64,000 bases of DNA from Emergomyces orientalis (taxonomy: Eukaryota > Ascomycota > Eurotiomycetes > Onygenales > Ajellomycetaceae). This document shows, one piece after another, positions 1-11,333 of the stretch (within the stretch, counting starts at the first letter, position 1; the number at the start of each line of letters is the position of its first letter). Location: contig MOWL01000067.1 of the NCBI GenBank assembly GCA_002110485.1, positions 1,736,001 through 1,800,000 of the forward strand, read 5' to 3'. Under the pieces are notes generated by a model. It was not told the origin of the DNA. It saw only the letters and a list, made by a program, of their open reading frames with translations, and did no database searches. The position numbers were made by a program, and so were the translations under genes.

Positions 1-46
1 ACCTCGCTAGCTAGAATAGAATACAGAACAACGTTATCCTCCAATA
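1..46 (+). repeat. 5' LTR, right-hand 46 bp
   Basis: Bases 1-46 match 5042-5087 at every position. The copy ends in CCTCCAATA immediately before the primer binding site. The left part of this LTR lies outside the window. Confidence 0.9.
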
Positions 47-60
47 GGTTATGGCCCTTA
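47..60 (+). other. Primer binding site, half-tRNA initiator Met type
   Basis: The bases directly after the 5' LTR read GGTTATGGCCC. This resembles the complement of the anticodon region of initiator methionine tRNA, the priming mode known for Drosophila copia, which uses an internal cleaved tRNA fragment rather than the CCA 3' end. Position and likeness are seen; the tRNA identity is inferred. Confidence 0.6.
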
Positions 61-163
61 TAAGCAATAAAACCGCTGAAATAACGTGCCGATTGCGTCT
101 CCATGTTTGTTATACATGCTTAGACGTCTTTTTGTGATTTAATTGAACTTAATTGGACCTGAA

Positions 164-3100
164 ATGGTCAATTTGTGATTGAATGAGACCCCTGATCTGA
201 CTGCAGAATACATGCCACTGCGTCGTAGAAACCTGGAAACGCCAGAGACACAACAAGGATTAAATGCAGGCTTGCCAACACCTGCAACGGACCGAAGGAC
301 GGCTGCCCCAGGGGCATTCAAAACTGACAAGACAATTGAGAAGGAATCGAGTGATTTAAGCAATGATTTCGAAGACCCGGTTGACGACGCGATGTCAGAC
401 AACGCGGGGGGCCTGAGTGACCAGGACAATGTGAGTGAAGAGACTCATATGAGATTAGAAATTGCAAGGCTTCAATATGAGGTTGAGCAAATGAAAGCCA
501 GCAGGGAACAGGCCCCTGTAGATGATGAGAACCTAGATGCAGACCTGACAGATTATCTGCAAAGAAAGAGTAGAATGCCAGTCATTATGAAGATTCTTAA
601 TGAGTTCCATGACCAGGTTAAATCTATACAGAAACTGGTTATACTGATCAGATCAGCAAACTACTTCATGTGAAAAGAGAAGATTCTTCTCACAGTGAAG
701 CAGTCAGAGATCAATGATGTTCTCAATGAGAAGCAGGCTGGCCTCAATGATGACATCAGCTCTGATATGCAGCGCTTTTGGAAGGAACGCAACATGTGGC
801 TATATAACTACATGTGATCTGTGATTGCCCCGCAGGCGAAATCTCATTTCACACTGCTGAAGGATTCGGAGCTGTCTGCGTACACATTGTGAGTGATTAT
901 AAGTGAAAGCTTCATGGAAAGACCTGCTGTTCAGAGAACCAGGTTATACAAGAAGATGATTGATTTGACTGTCAAGTCAAAAGACTTGAATCACATGTTC
1001 ATTGAGCACTTGATTGCAATAAGAACTGACTATATCTGTCTTGAATATATGGTTGAAGACTTCATGTTTTTTGACTGCCTACTCACTGGAGTAAGCAAGG
1101 GATGAGCTGTGTTCATTAAGAATCACATGAATTAAATTGAGAAGAATGAATCTCAATCTCTAGAAGATGATTTTATGAGTCTTTATCATGATATTCTTTT
1201 GCAGCTCCTGACAACGGAAGAATTGAATACTGACACATTGAAGAACTCTGCAAATAACACACAAGACAAGAATAAGAAGAGCAAGAATAGAGACAATAAA
1301 AGAAATGATGAAGAAACCAAGCCGGAGTGTAAGAATATTGACACAAGGACCTGCTATCATTGTCACAAGACTGATCATATTCAGTTTGACTGCTGGAAGA
1401 AATACTCTGAAAAATGTCCACCCAATCTGAACATCAATAAGGATAAAGACAAGAGAGATGTCAACACAAGCACTGCCCCTGTCCACAGTGTCATAGAACA
1501 GGTATTTTGAATGAGGGATAAGGCATATTCAAGCAGTAAAGTAGCCAAAGATACCTGAATCTTGAACTCAGAAGCAGGAGCTCATGCCACACCTCATAGA
1601 GATCTTGTCATTGCAAAGCCTCAAGATTATACTGTCAAGTTAGAAATGGCGGACGGAACAGTGGTCCCTGCAGCAGTAATCAGGGAAACAAGGATTAAGA
1701 TTGAAGGGGTGGATATGCTACTGCATGACATCTGCTATGTTCCAAAGCTAGAGGTCAATCTCATAAGTATGAGCAAGCTTGTACACCAGGGCTTTACTTT
1801 TAAGCAGCTGGCATATGGAAATAGTCAAGTCATACTTGTCATGTCTCCAGACAGAATGTTATCATTCACAGCAAGATTGAATGAGAATGATATCTATGAG
1901 GTGGAAAAGTCTTCTACATATCAGAACTTGATTTGATTTGCCATGCTCAACAGTGAATATGAACCTGCAAACGCGCTATGTACGCAGGACGAAGATGCCA
2001 TATTGGCACTACTCAAGAATGATGTAAGAGTTATAAAACACACATTAATACAATGACATCAAAAGCTTGGCCACCTCAATCCCGGGGATATTGTCAAAAT
2101 GGCGGCAGATCCACATATGGGGATGAGGATTATTGATCAAAGAGCTTTGCTATTTTGCAAAATCTGTGTCCAGGCGAAAATGACACGTCCAGTCTTTGCA
2201 CCAATGACATGAGTCATCAAGCTGGTGATGAGGTTCTTCATTGACCTGGCAGGGGGCGGAAAAACACTGTTCGACAGGAACAACTTGCCCACTAGAGGGG
2301 GTGCCAGCTATTGACTGGGGATCACGGATGACGCCTCTCGCTATAGGTGGGCAATCCTTATGATGTCAAAAGGAGAATCTACCGCGAGATTAATGAATTT
2401 TATCGCGGGGATTGAGGCAACTACGCAGCGCCGCGTGGGGACCCTACATTGGGACAGTGGCGGCGAATTTAAAAGCCAAGATCTTAAGGCCTACTGCCAG
2501 AGCAAAGGAATTGTGTATGAGACTACTACACCTGACACGCCGCAATTGAACGGCCCCGCGGAACGCGCCAATCATATTATAGCAGAAAAGACAAGGAGCT
2601 TGCTGTTTGACAGTGAAGTGACAAAAGAGCTTTGGGGTGAGGCAATGCAAGCTGTGATTATGATGATTAATATGTCCTCTACGTCAACTAAGATCTTTGG
2701 ATGCAAGCAAGGGGCTCTGCTTATGCCTTTTGAGGCCTGGACGGGCGTACAGCCCGCCATCCATTGGATACGGAGATGGGGGTGCAAGGTCTATAAAAGA
2801 ATCTAAAAGTGATCAATAAGCTCGCGGATAGAACCGACAGCAAAGAGTGGTGGCTAGTTGGCTACCAAGGACTTCACCAATATCGTATATGGGATCCCGC
2901 TGCACGCCTTTTAGAGATCGCGCGGGATGTCATATTTGATGAAGCCCTTGACGCGGGTGTAGAGCCTGTCAACACATTAAAAGAATCAAATGAACTGTCA
3001 AAGAAATTGAACATTCTGGATGCCACAAAGAGGTGGCAACACTGCTTGCTATGTTGCTTAGTGAAGGTTAAACCAGATGTTTTAAAGATGATTGTCAACA

Positions 3101-4793
3101 GGAATCTCAAAGATGCAATAGACCCCACTTATCTTCTTGATGATGAGATGAAGCTTGTCAACAATGAGAAATCTGACAACTCTGCAATGAAAGATGATCC
3201 TGTTTTGAGTACTCTGACAGATCGCCCGGCCACTTTAACTGAGACTAAAAGAAGCCCAGATTGAGGCTATTGACAGAAAGCAATGAAAAAGGAAGTCAAG
3301 ATCTTCAAGCAAAAGAAAATATATATTGTTATTGAAAAGATCTCAGATATGGATATCTTAACTGACAAGTGAGTGTTTGACAGGAAATTGAATAATAGGG
3401 GTGAAACCATTCAATTCCAAGCCCGCTGGGTGGTTAGGGGATTCTTGCAGCAGCAAGGGGTTCACTATATGAGGTCTTACGCCGCAGTAGTGTCAGGGCC
3501 CACGTCGCGTAGCTTATTCACTATATCCGCGGTGAAGGGTTGGAAAGCCAAATCAATTGATTACATGTCCGCGTTCTTGAACAGCGTATTGCCGCAGAAC
3601 GAGATGGTCTATATGCAACTGCCTACAGAAGTTAAGCATGGCAGAGGGGGTCTGGTTGGCTTGCTCCGCCAGAGCCTATACAGAATGAAACAGGCAGTGA
3701 GGGTGTGGTATTTTCTCGCAACTGAACACCTTACTATGTTGGGGTTCAAAATATCGGCGTACGACGGGGGATTCCTATACCACCCTATTCGCGAGATCTA
3801 TTTGACGTTGCATGTCAATGATTGTTGTGTGACAGGACCTCAAGAGCAGCAAATAGACTGAGTTTTGACAGAAATTGTCAAAAGATTTGAGACAAAAGAT
3901 GTTGAAGAGAATAAACTCTATCTTGAGATGAAAGTCAAATGTCAAAAGAACAGTGATTTAGCAGTTACACAGAACCACTATATTGAGGAGATTATAGAGG
4001 ATTTTGGGATGAACAAGGTGAACCCGGCCAGCACTTCAATGACAGCTGGCATATGCCTAGAATTCTCGCCAGATGAGGACAGCAGATTGAATGATGATTT
4101 CACTGCTACAAGATATCATCAAGAGTTGAGATCACTGCAATATTTGATCTCAAGCAGCAGATCAGATCTTGCATTCATGGTCAATTATCTATCACAATTC
4201 AACTCGCGTCCGCACAAGGCCTGTTGGGCAGCATTAAAACACGTCCTACATTATGTCAAAAAGACGAAAAATCATGGCATATTGTATAAGAAGAATAGTG
4301 AGAGCCTGAATCCAGTGGCATACTGTAATTCAGACTGGGCGGGGGCGGACCCTCAATACAAATTAACTACAGAGTACATTATTCTGATTAACAGATCACC
4401 GATCTTGTGGTGCTTGCAGAGACAGACCTCCATCATGAAATCTACTACAGAGGCCAAATATATCGCGGCTAGTGAAGCTGCGTGTGAGGTGATCTGGCTG
4501 AATGACATGTTAATGACACCGAGTTGGTGGATGGAAAAGCAAAAGTATGCTCACACCTGCAGGTTGACAATAAGAGTGCAATCAATCTAGCAAAAGAGAA
4601 ATTCTTAACATGTAGATCACACCACATTGAGATAAGATATCACATCCTCTGTGATTTGATTGAAAAAGGGGAGATTGTAATGAAACATGTTGATTCTATG
4701 GTAAATATAGCTGATGGTCTCATCAAGCCGCTGGCTAAGCCTGCCTTTGAGGAATTTGTCGAAAAGATTGGGTTGACGGAGATTGACAGGTAA
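164..4793 (+). pseudogene. Copia gag-pol polyprotein relic
   Basis: The first ATG is at 164. Gag carries a CX2CX4HX4C zinc knuckle (CYHCHKTDHIQFDC, near 1349-1390). The protease active site, normally DSGA, reads NSEA (near 1565). The pre-integrase zinc region starts HQKLGH (near 2057). The integrase core keeps its acidic triad in DLAG, WDSGGEF and AERAN. Reverse transcriptase spans about 3370-3860, with the YVDD box changed to HVND. RNase H shows STTEAKY and the typical C-terminal block DNKSAINLAKEK. In-frame TGA stops begin at 176, 671, 815, 890, 1103, 1508, 1556, 1934, 2054, 2210, 2312, 3262, 3271, 3370 and 3859; one TAA is at 1133. Frameshifts lie near 2803 and 4510. The natural TAA is at 4791. 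Not translatable as one protein. Confidence 0.93.
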
Positions 4794-4976
4794 AATTGAA
4801 TGGTATGAGGAATACGGGGAACTGCTTATTTTTGCGTGTGTTTCTCTGTTTTTTACGGTTATTGCCGTACAGGCACCTTTCCTAATGAGGAAATCAGGGT
4901 CTGATTTGTGTAATTAATTATTATTGCGTTTTTGAATGAATTGCGGCCGGGCGGCTGAGCCTGAGTGCGCCGCAGC

Positions 4977-4985
4977 AAGGGGGGG
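4977..4985 (+). other. Polypurine tract
   Basis: AAGGGGGGG lies directly against the TG that opens the 3' LTR. This is the expected site of plus-strand DNA priming. Confidence 0.75.
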
Positions 4986-5087
4986 TGTTGGAGGTTGCTA
5001 CGGCTACTGCAGCCACGTGGCCTCCCAATCCTATTTGTAGAACCTCGCTAGCTAGAATAGAATACAGAACAACGTTATCCTCCAATA
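4986..5087 (+). repeat. 3' LTR, 102 bp
   Basis: It starts TGTTGGAGG and ends CCTCCAATA, a near-perfect terminal inverted repeat in which the usual final CA is TA. Start is set by the polypurine tract and end by the match to 1-46. At 102 bp it is short even for Copia elements. Confidence 0.85.
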
Positions 5088-6273
5088 TTTTGTTCTGGGT
5101 TGAATAAACACATCAAATGGTTACGCTAGTGCGTATCAGCCTTCGCTCTGGGCACCAGCGCACTGTTGTGGCGCTTTTTTAACCTTCTGGCCTGGCGCCA
5201 GCCTGCCAAAACGCAGAATGAGCCCCGTACGGAGGAAAGGATTAAATAAACTGTTAACCAGTTAATTGGAATTCCAGTGCCTTTGATATAAAAAGGGGTT
5301 CTGCTCAGGAACGAAGTCATTCCACGCCAAAGATCACCAGTCCCAGGGATCTAGATTGGACATAATTCGCCGTTGAAAAGGGCGATAGAAAATTCCACCT
5401 TTGAGGTCACTAGCTGTTCGTTTCCTTGAACGCTTTTGCAGATTATCCCACCGAGCACACTACCTATGTCGGAGGGTCAATATCGGCCAGCATGTCCTGC
5501 TCTAAATGTACCACACCCAGAAACCAGGAAAGCAGTAGTACCGAATGATATTGGCGCATCTGCATACGCAAAACACAGGTTTCAGGATAAGGCCATCAAT
5601 TCACGAGAAATTGCTACTAGCTGCAATAAGAGATACAATAATAACCTTGGAAAGACAGAACTCTTCATCTCCTCGCCATTAGAGGGGAACCCATATGTGG
5701 CCATATCGAAACTCTGGGGGGGTCTCGGCCCTTAGCTAAGCCCTTAGTCAGCTGTCGCATCCACTCCCATCCCATCCCGCCAACAAAACCTAATGATCCG
5801 CAACGAGCTAAACGATTAGCCGGCAAAGGCCAGCTTGCCTTAATAATTCCGCTGCGCAAAAAATCTATGGATGCCGCCTCTATTTGGTGAGCCCGAACAT
5901 CCTCCACATCCTTCCGCCCCGCACAAGAAACAGCCTTTCGTTTCCTCCGGCTTGCCTCTCCATGTTTCTGACTCCCGCCGAGCCATTGATTCCGACCAGC
6001 GCCAGGACGTCCATCTCGAACCCTTGGCCTCCGCTCAATTCCAGGGTCACAAACCCAATAGTCCTCCCGCCGCTGGTCGTCGCAACAAAGTTTCCTTGGC
6101 AGTATCAAAAAAATCCCGGGAAATCTCAAAGACGAAGCAGAGTACGACGCGGAATACAACGAGGAAAGTGGAAGTTTCACGTACATCTCTGAATTCGGGT
6201 CTAGCGAAGACTTCGACGAACTATACCGTTTGTTCCTACCTCGCGTCGACCAACGAAACAAAAAAACCTTCAG
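5088..6273. other. Spacer and probable leader of the transporter gene
   Basis: The first 700 bp right of the retrotransposon hold no supported gene; a 99-codon plus-strand frame at 5436-5735 has no recognisable content. From about 5870 the base composition becomes coding-like and is open in several frames on both strands; see the upstream ORF entry. The rest is most simply the promoter and 5' leader of the gene starting at 6274. Confidence 0.5.
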
Positions 6274-6287
6274 ATGAAGCGCTCTAA
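5871..6287 (+). other. Long upstream ORF overlapping the transporter start
   Basis: A 138-codon ATG-initiated frame ends 14 bases inside the transporter gene in another frame. If transcribed on the same mRNA it would be an overlapping upstream ORF that could reduce initiation at 6274. It may instead be chance, because the region is poor in stop codons: the minus strand is open over 5665-6261, and another plus frame without an ATG reads NLKDEAEYDAEYNEESG up to 6274. No family recognised. Confidence 0.25.
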
Positions 6288-8100
6288 AAAGATAGGATCA
6301 CTCAAACGTCGCTCCTCCAGCAGGCCCGGCTTGTCCGTCGCGACTGGCGGCGAGAACGGCCACGCCAACAGTGACATGAATTCCACTGTCGAAATGCAAA
6401 GGAAGGACAATTCCCTCAGCTCGGCTCCTTCAGCTACCCAGGCCGTCCGGCTGATGAACCGATCAAATTTCACGCTCGACGATGAACCTCCCACGCCACA
6501 AACTCCAAGCATAACAACTACGAGCTTTCGCGATCTACCCATATACGACAAGCGGAATTTTGTATTATTATGTCTTCTCTACTTTTTGCAAGGTGTTCCT
6601 ATGGGTCTGGCCGGCGGATCAGTACCTTTTCTTCTTAAACCCCACCTCTCCTACGGCCAAATTGGCATTTTCTCCCTTGCGTCGTACCCTTATTCCTTGA
6701 AGCTGCTTTGGAGCCCCATTGTGGATGCTGTTTGGAGCAGAAGATTTGGACGAAGGAAAAGTTGGATCACACCCATCCAAATGGTATCCGGGATTGCCAT
6801 GTTGTACCTGGGAGGGAGCATTGATAAAATGATGATAGCTGCTGGTGCAAATGGAGGTGCAGGTGTTTGGAACTTTACTGGCTGGTGGTTCCTCTTGGTA
6901 TTTCTCTGCGCGACACAGGATATTGCCGTTGATGGCTGGGCGATTTCCCTCCTGTCGCCTCAGAACATATCATACGCTTCCACCGCCCAGACCGTCGGCC
7001 TCACCGCAGGCCAATTCCTTTCATACACCGTCTTTTTGGCCTTGAACTCGAAAGATTTTGCCAACAAATGGTTCCGCGCCCAGTCCGAAAGTACTGGCTT
7101 TATAACTTTGGGAGGCTACCTTACATTCTGGGGATGGTTCTATATCGTTGTCACGTTAGTTCTAGCTGTCCGGAAGAACGAGGAGAAATCCAATGATCGA
7201 GATGGTATCCTTGCAGTCTACAAAAGCATGTGGGGCGTATTGAAGCTGACGAACATTCACACCATAATCATCGTCCACCTCATCGCCAAGATCGGCTTCC
7301 AGGCCAACGATGCCGTCACCAGTCTAAAACTAATTGACCAGGGCTTTGGCCAAGAAAACATGGCACTTGTCGTTCTAATCGATTTCCCCTTCGAGATCGG
7401 TCTGGGATACTATGCCGGAAAATGGTCGAACAAGTATACACCAATGAGACTTTGGTGCTGGGCATTTGTCGCCCGGCTGCTCGCCGCGCTTCTTGCGCAG
7501 GCAGTGGTCATGGCTTTCCCAAATGGTGGCGGGCCAATTCCGACCTGGTATATCCTGGCAGTTATTGGTGAACACGTCTTCTCCACCTTCATGATGACTG
7601 TTATGTTCGTGGCTGTTTCTGCCTTCCACGCACGCATCGCCGACCCTGTCATAGGCGGGACATATATGACACTCCTCGCAACGTGAGTCCCCTCATATTT
7701 GGCAACCTTCTAATCACCATGCCTTCAAAAAGGGTTACATTCTAAAGCTAATATCTGCCCTAGTGTCTCCAACCTCGGCGGAACATTCCCTAAATTTTTC
7801 GTCCTGAAGCTCGTCGATCTTTTCACCAGCGCAACCTGCATTCCACCCACAGAAACACCCGCAGGCGTAGAAGATCCTATCACGGCGCGATTTTCCTGCG
7901 CGCTCGAAGCGGATAAGCATCGCTGTGAGGCTGGCAAGGGTGTTTGCCAAGTCTATCGCGATGGGTTCTATACCACCAACATTTTATGTATAATTATCGG
8001 CGCAGTTACGTTTTTCTTGTACATCAGACCGGCTGTTCTCAAAGTGCAGCAGCTACCATTGCGAGCGTGGCGACTTAATGGCAATAATAGACAGGCGTAG
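6274..8100 (+). CDS. Acetyl-CoA transporter (SLC33A1/AT-1 type, major facilitator fold)
   Basis: The predicted protein has 581 residues from two exons, 6274-7682 and 7764-8100; the 81-nt intron has GTGAGT, a CTAAT branch-like site and TAG, and joins in phase as LLAT-VSNLGG. After a hydrophilic Ser-rich N-terminus (about 90 residues) come many hydrophobic segments. Family blocks include LLCLLYFLQGVPMGLAGGS, SYPYSLKLLWSPIVDAV, ATQDIAVDGWAISLL and TVGLTAGQFLSY. Members of this family carry acetyl-CoA across the endoplasmic reticulum membrane for acetylation in the lumen; that role is taken from animal homologues. A Cys-containing loop follows the intron, then a last membrane segment. The start is the first ATG of this frame; a longer spliced N-terminus is possible. 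Confidence 0.9.
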
Positions 8101-9202
8101 ATTCTGTGCTGTTTTCACTTTCTCTTCTTCACATCTCCCTTTTCTTGTTAAAAAAAGATAAACCCTTTTTATCCTCGTAATTGGTTGATTGATTTATTGT
8201 TTTACTACACGCTTTTGAGGTTCAAAAAATATAGGTTTTTATCTGGGAGGCTTCTTTTACTCTTTGCTCTCTTGTGTTGTCCTGCCTTGCGCAATTCCAG
8301 ATGCCCCATAATGCAAAATTCCCCAGGTAGTTCCGTTTGTACTGTACAATATTGTCGATGTGGGCTTGAGGTTTTCAAATCAAAAAGCATACAATTTCCC
8401 TTTTTTGCTTTCTGTTCGTTTTCGTCTTTGAATACTTGACTCCGTTCCAACATTCTGTCAACCAGCCCAACAGTTCAGCCATTGCGAGGGTTGTCAATTG
8501 GAGCCTGCAGGTCATGTTCTGAGAAGCATTCCAAACACATGAATATGAGTAGGGAAGTTGCCGAGCAAATTAGCTCCCCATAACTCCAAACAAGCTCATA
8601 TTATCTCGGCGCAACAACTTCTCCAATCCAGGTACGAGTTGGTGCCTTGGCAGGCAAGCTATGATCACTCATGGTTACAATATGGCTGGGCCGTGTGGTA
8701 TAAAATGTCAACGGAGCTCGAAATCAAATCCTACGGGTTGGTTTCTTCATCCCTCGCCGCATCCATCGAATTGGGATCCGGTTGATGTTCCTATTAACAA
8801 AATATCCAACCTCACCCTCCTGCGGATTATTTGCAAAGCAACAAATAGAGTTTTAGAGCTGAATCTTTCTTGCATATTTTGGATGGCGTATCCAATCAAT
8901 GCATTCCCTGGTGCTCATTTTTGCAATACTAGATTTTCCTTCATCTTAATCCGAATCGTCAACTACATATTTATCTTTCACAACAATATGCCGCGGTGCT
9001 TCCAAATACATTTGCAAGTGCGAGAAGGATAAATAGAGCAAGTCGACAAAATCGGTATCCTGGTCCCTCAACCTATCGCTGTCCCTCCGATCGTCACACA
9101 AAGCGGGAGAAAACATTCAAATTCTTGATCCGCATTTTCCAATATCCAAAGGTATTCTTCTCATCCCCCAAATCGGAAACGCCTGGGTGCCATTGTGGAC
9201 GA
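8101..9202. other. Intergenic, no gene seen
   Basis: Holds the 3' side of the transporter gene (T-rich just after 8100) and further AT-rich sequence. Short frames on both strands lack recognisable motifs. Confidence 0.6.
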
Positions 9203-9672
9203 CTATCTTCCTATGTAGCACATGTAGCAATGGCCAGGCTGAAATACAACATGTTTTGTTTTAGAGGAAGTTCTGAACAGGCTGCCTATAAAGGGGCACA
9301 AGGAATTTCGTTCTTTTCCCCCATCCATCCACTTAGGTATAGAATACACTTACCCAGTTGTATATCAGAATCTGGACGAGTGAAGTGGCGTTGATTAGCT
9401 TTATATTTCGGAACAAAATCTTCCAAAACGACAGGAGGTAAAACAAAGAAGGCAAAAAGAGGGGAGTAGAAAAGGAGAGTGTACGATATGGGAGGTAGGA
9501 TGGGCTTTGGGTGGGGGGGTAAACCTCACCCATTCCTGAGGACACTTGTGGCTCTCATTTAGTATACAATATCTTGGATGCATTCGATTCGCTGAGCATT
9601 TGGGCGGGGGGCTGCGAAGACGACGGATATAGCTGGGGCAAGCACAGCAAGAAGCGTTGCATTTAGATACAT
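9203..9672 (-). CDS. Putative small secreted Cys-containing peptide, 52 aa, three exons
   Basis: The ATG at 9672 opens a strong signal peptide: MYLNATLLAVLAPAISVVFA followed by AP. Unspliced, the frame stops after 37 codons. A spliced model uses exons 9568-9672, 9354-9371 and 9203-9238. The second intron has a consensus GTAAGT donor and TTGTATTTCAG acceptor; the first (196 nt) has a GCTAAT branch site and CCAG acceptor but a weak GTATAC donor. All joins are in phase 0. The mature part would hold four Cys, three of them in the last 25 residues (IECIQDI and GHCYMCYIGR). Seen: signal peptide and splice sites. Inferred: the gene itself. It could be a short non-functional frame or the first exon of something else. 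No family recognised. Confidence 0.33.
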
Positions 9673-11333
9673 GATTTTCGAATTTTCGAGAAAAGCTGGA
9701 GTTGATATCTTCTATCCGCGTGGTGAGATGGGTGAAACGATGATTTTTAATCTCATTGGGGCTATAATTCTCTGTAACGGAATTAGCTGCGGACTATATT
9801 AACCATCCGTGTCGATTGATTCTTCGAATCTGTCTTGGAGGGAGAGCTGTATCTTATCACGTTCATGTACCAAATTATATTAGGAGTGAAGACGAAAGCA
9901 ATGCCAGCAATTCTTCCACAATTGATAAAAACGTTAGATTAAGTACATAAGCAACGAGAAGAAAACTGAGGAAGATATTGAAAAATGGCGGCGTACTGAG
10001 CAGTATTTATGCAGCTTTCAAATGTTCGTATCCAAGAATAATGGAAGCTCTCCCAGCCACCCATTTCAAATAATATCCGAGTAAATATAGATTATAAGCC
10101 AGGGAGATTATATCGTGATCAATTTACGATGTAGAATTCCGCCTAGCAAATAAACTCATCTGTCAAGAACTTGGTTTGTACAGTCCTGGCCGGTTGGAAC
10201 AAAGAGCCCAATCCAAACCAAATGCGAGCGCGACTAACACTCGCAGCAATAAATTTTTGTAATTGCTGGCTCCAAAAACAAGCAAACAATTGCCGTACCA
10301 ATTAATGCGCCTCGCATATCAGAATGTATGGGTATTCTCGCATCTGGAACCCCGAGTCAGCCGATCACCAAACAAACGTTAAAACATTACTACCACTTCC
10401 CGTAGTTCTCTAGCTTGGTCTTTGGTCCATTCGTCTCAGGAACATGTTACTCTGATAGGCCATAGAAAACATTTATGTCCAGCAGCAATAAGGTAATGCC
10501 CTCGACGGATTCATATGCGTCCCTTTAGGGCCGAAGCATTTGGTTGGAAGTGAGCTCCTGGTAATAACAGGAATTTCTCGTCATGTGTGTCCATATAATA
10601 ATGTCGAGCTGAATTGCGACATCAAAGGCCAGGAAGCATGACATACATATCGTATTACATAGAAAATAAGCGAAGTTGACAAACTCCAAACGACGTTGGA
10701 ACCGCCAGATGCTTCTCACATCAAGGCCCCTCGATCCGAAATGCGATATTTCCGTGTCTTCCCAAATTAAATTAGAGAAACCGGGCTCCTTCAAATAAAC
10801 AAAATCGTTGATTATCCATGGTAACAAAATCGTTCACAGACAAAGTAAATACGTCCTTCCTTCCGCGGATGGAACAACAAAGCGTGAAGTCAAAACAATT
10901 TGGACTGTATATCAGATACCCAGATATACTAGATTATGATAGCACAACATAATAGAGAGGAGGTTTTGATCGTCTTATTAGAGTTTAAAAAGCATTCGCC
11001 TACCTGAATACTCGGCATGCAGCAAGAAATAAACATAATAAAAATAAATAACAAGACATACTGGGTACAATCTAAGAGTGGTCACGTACCTAAAACTCGT
11101 GGGGCCTCTCATGCAGACCACACGTCCTCTTCTCTTCTCGTCGGAATGCGAAAACACGAGAGCCAGGCCCTGGTTCCCTGTTGACCTACCTACCTTGCCT
11201 ACCAACATATGTACCAAAGATAGTCCTCTAGCGTAGTAACCGTTCAAAATGGGACATAAACAATCGCTAAGAGGGAGAATAACAGAAACGTGAGATACGA
11301 AAAACATACCAAAACCCCCATTCTGTAAACGCG
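9673..11333. other. Intergenic, no gene seen
   Basis: AT-rich. A 100-codon minus frame at 10525-10827 has no known motif and no good leader, so I do not call it. The right end should contain the 3' UTR of the F-box gene. Confidence 0.55.

Larger units (their letters stand above)
1..5087 (+). mobile_element. Ty1/Copia LTR retrotransposon, decayed, 5' LTR cut by window edge
   Basis: The element runs from a partial 5' LTR (1-46) through a primer binding site, gag, protease, integrase, reverse transcriptase and RNase H to a polypurine tract and a 3' LTR (4986-5087). Domain order, with integrase before reverse transcriptase, is the Copia order. The internal reading frame is position 2 mod 3 up to about 2803, then 1 mod 3 to about 4510, then 0 mod 3 to 4793, so there are two frameshifts. 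Sixteen stop codons interrupt it. The target-site duplication cannot be tested because the left end lies outside the window. It should be non-autonomous. Confidence 0.95.

Noticed and set aside
164..4793. TGA used as a Trp codon by the Copia element
   Set aside because: Most Trp positions in the same frames are still TGG, the catalytic motifs are damaged as well, and two frameshifts are present. Decay is simpler.
164..4793. A-to-I mRNA editing restoring the Copia protein
   Set aside because: The direction of the changes fits (A read as G), but fungal editing prefers a U before the A, which UGA lacks, and frameshifts would remain.
5665..6261. 198-codon minus-strand ORF left of the transporter
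   Set aside because: No family motif, low-complexity Arg/Ser content, and the region is open in several frames because stops are rare.
10525..10827. 100-codon minus-strand ORF
   Set aside because: No motif, no splice context, composition like the surrounding intergenic DNA.
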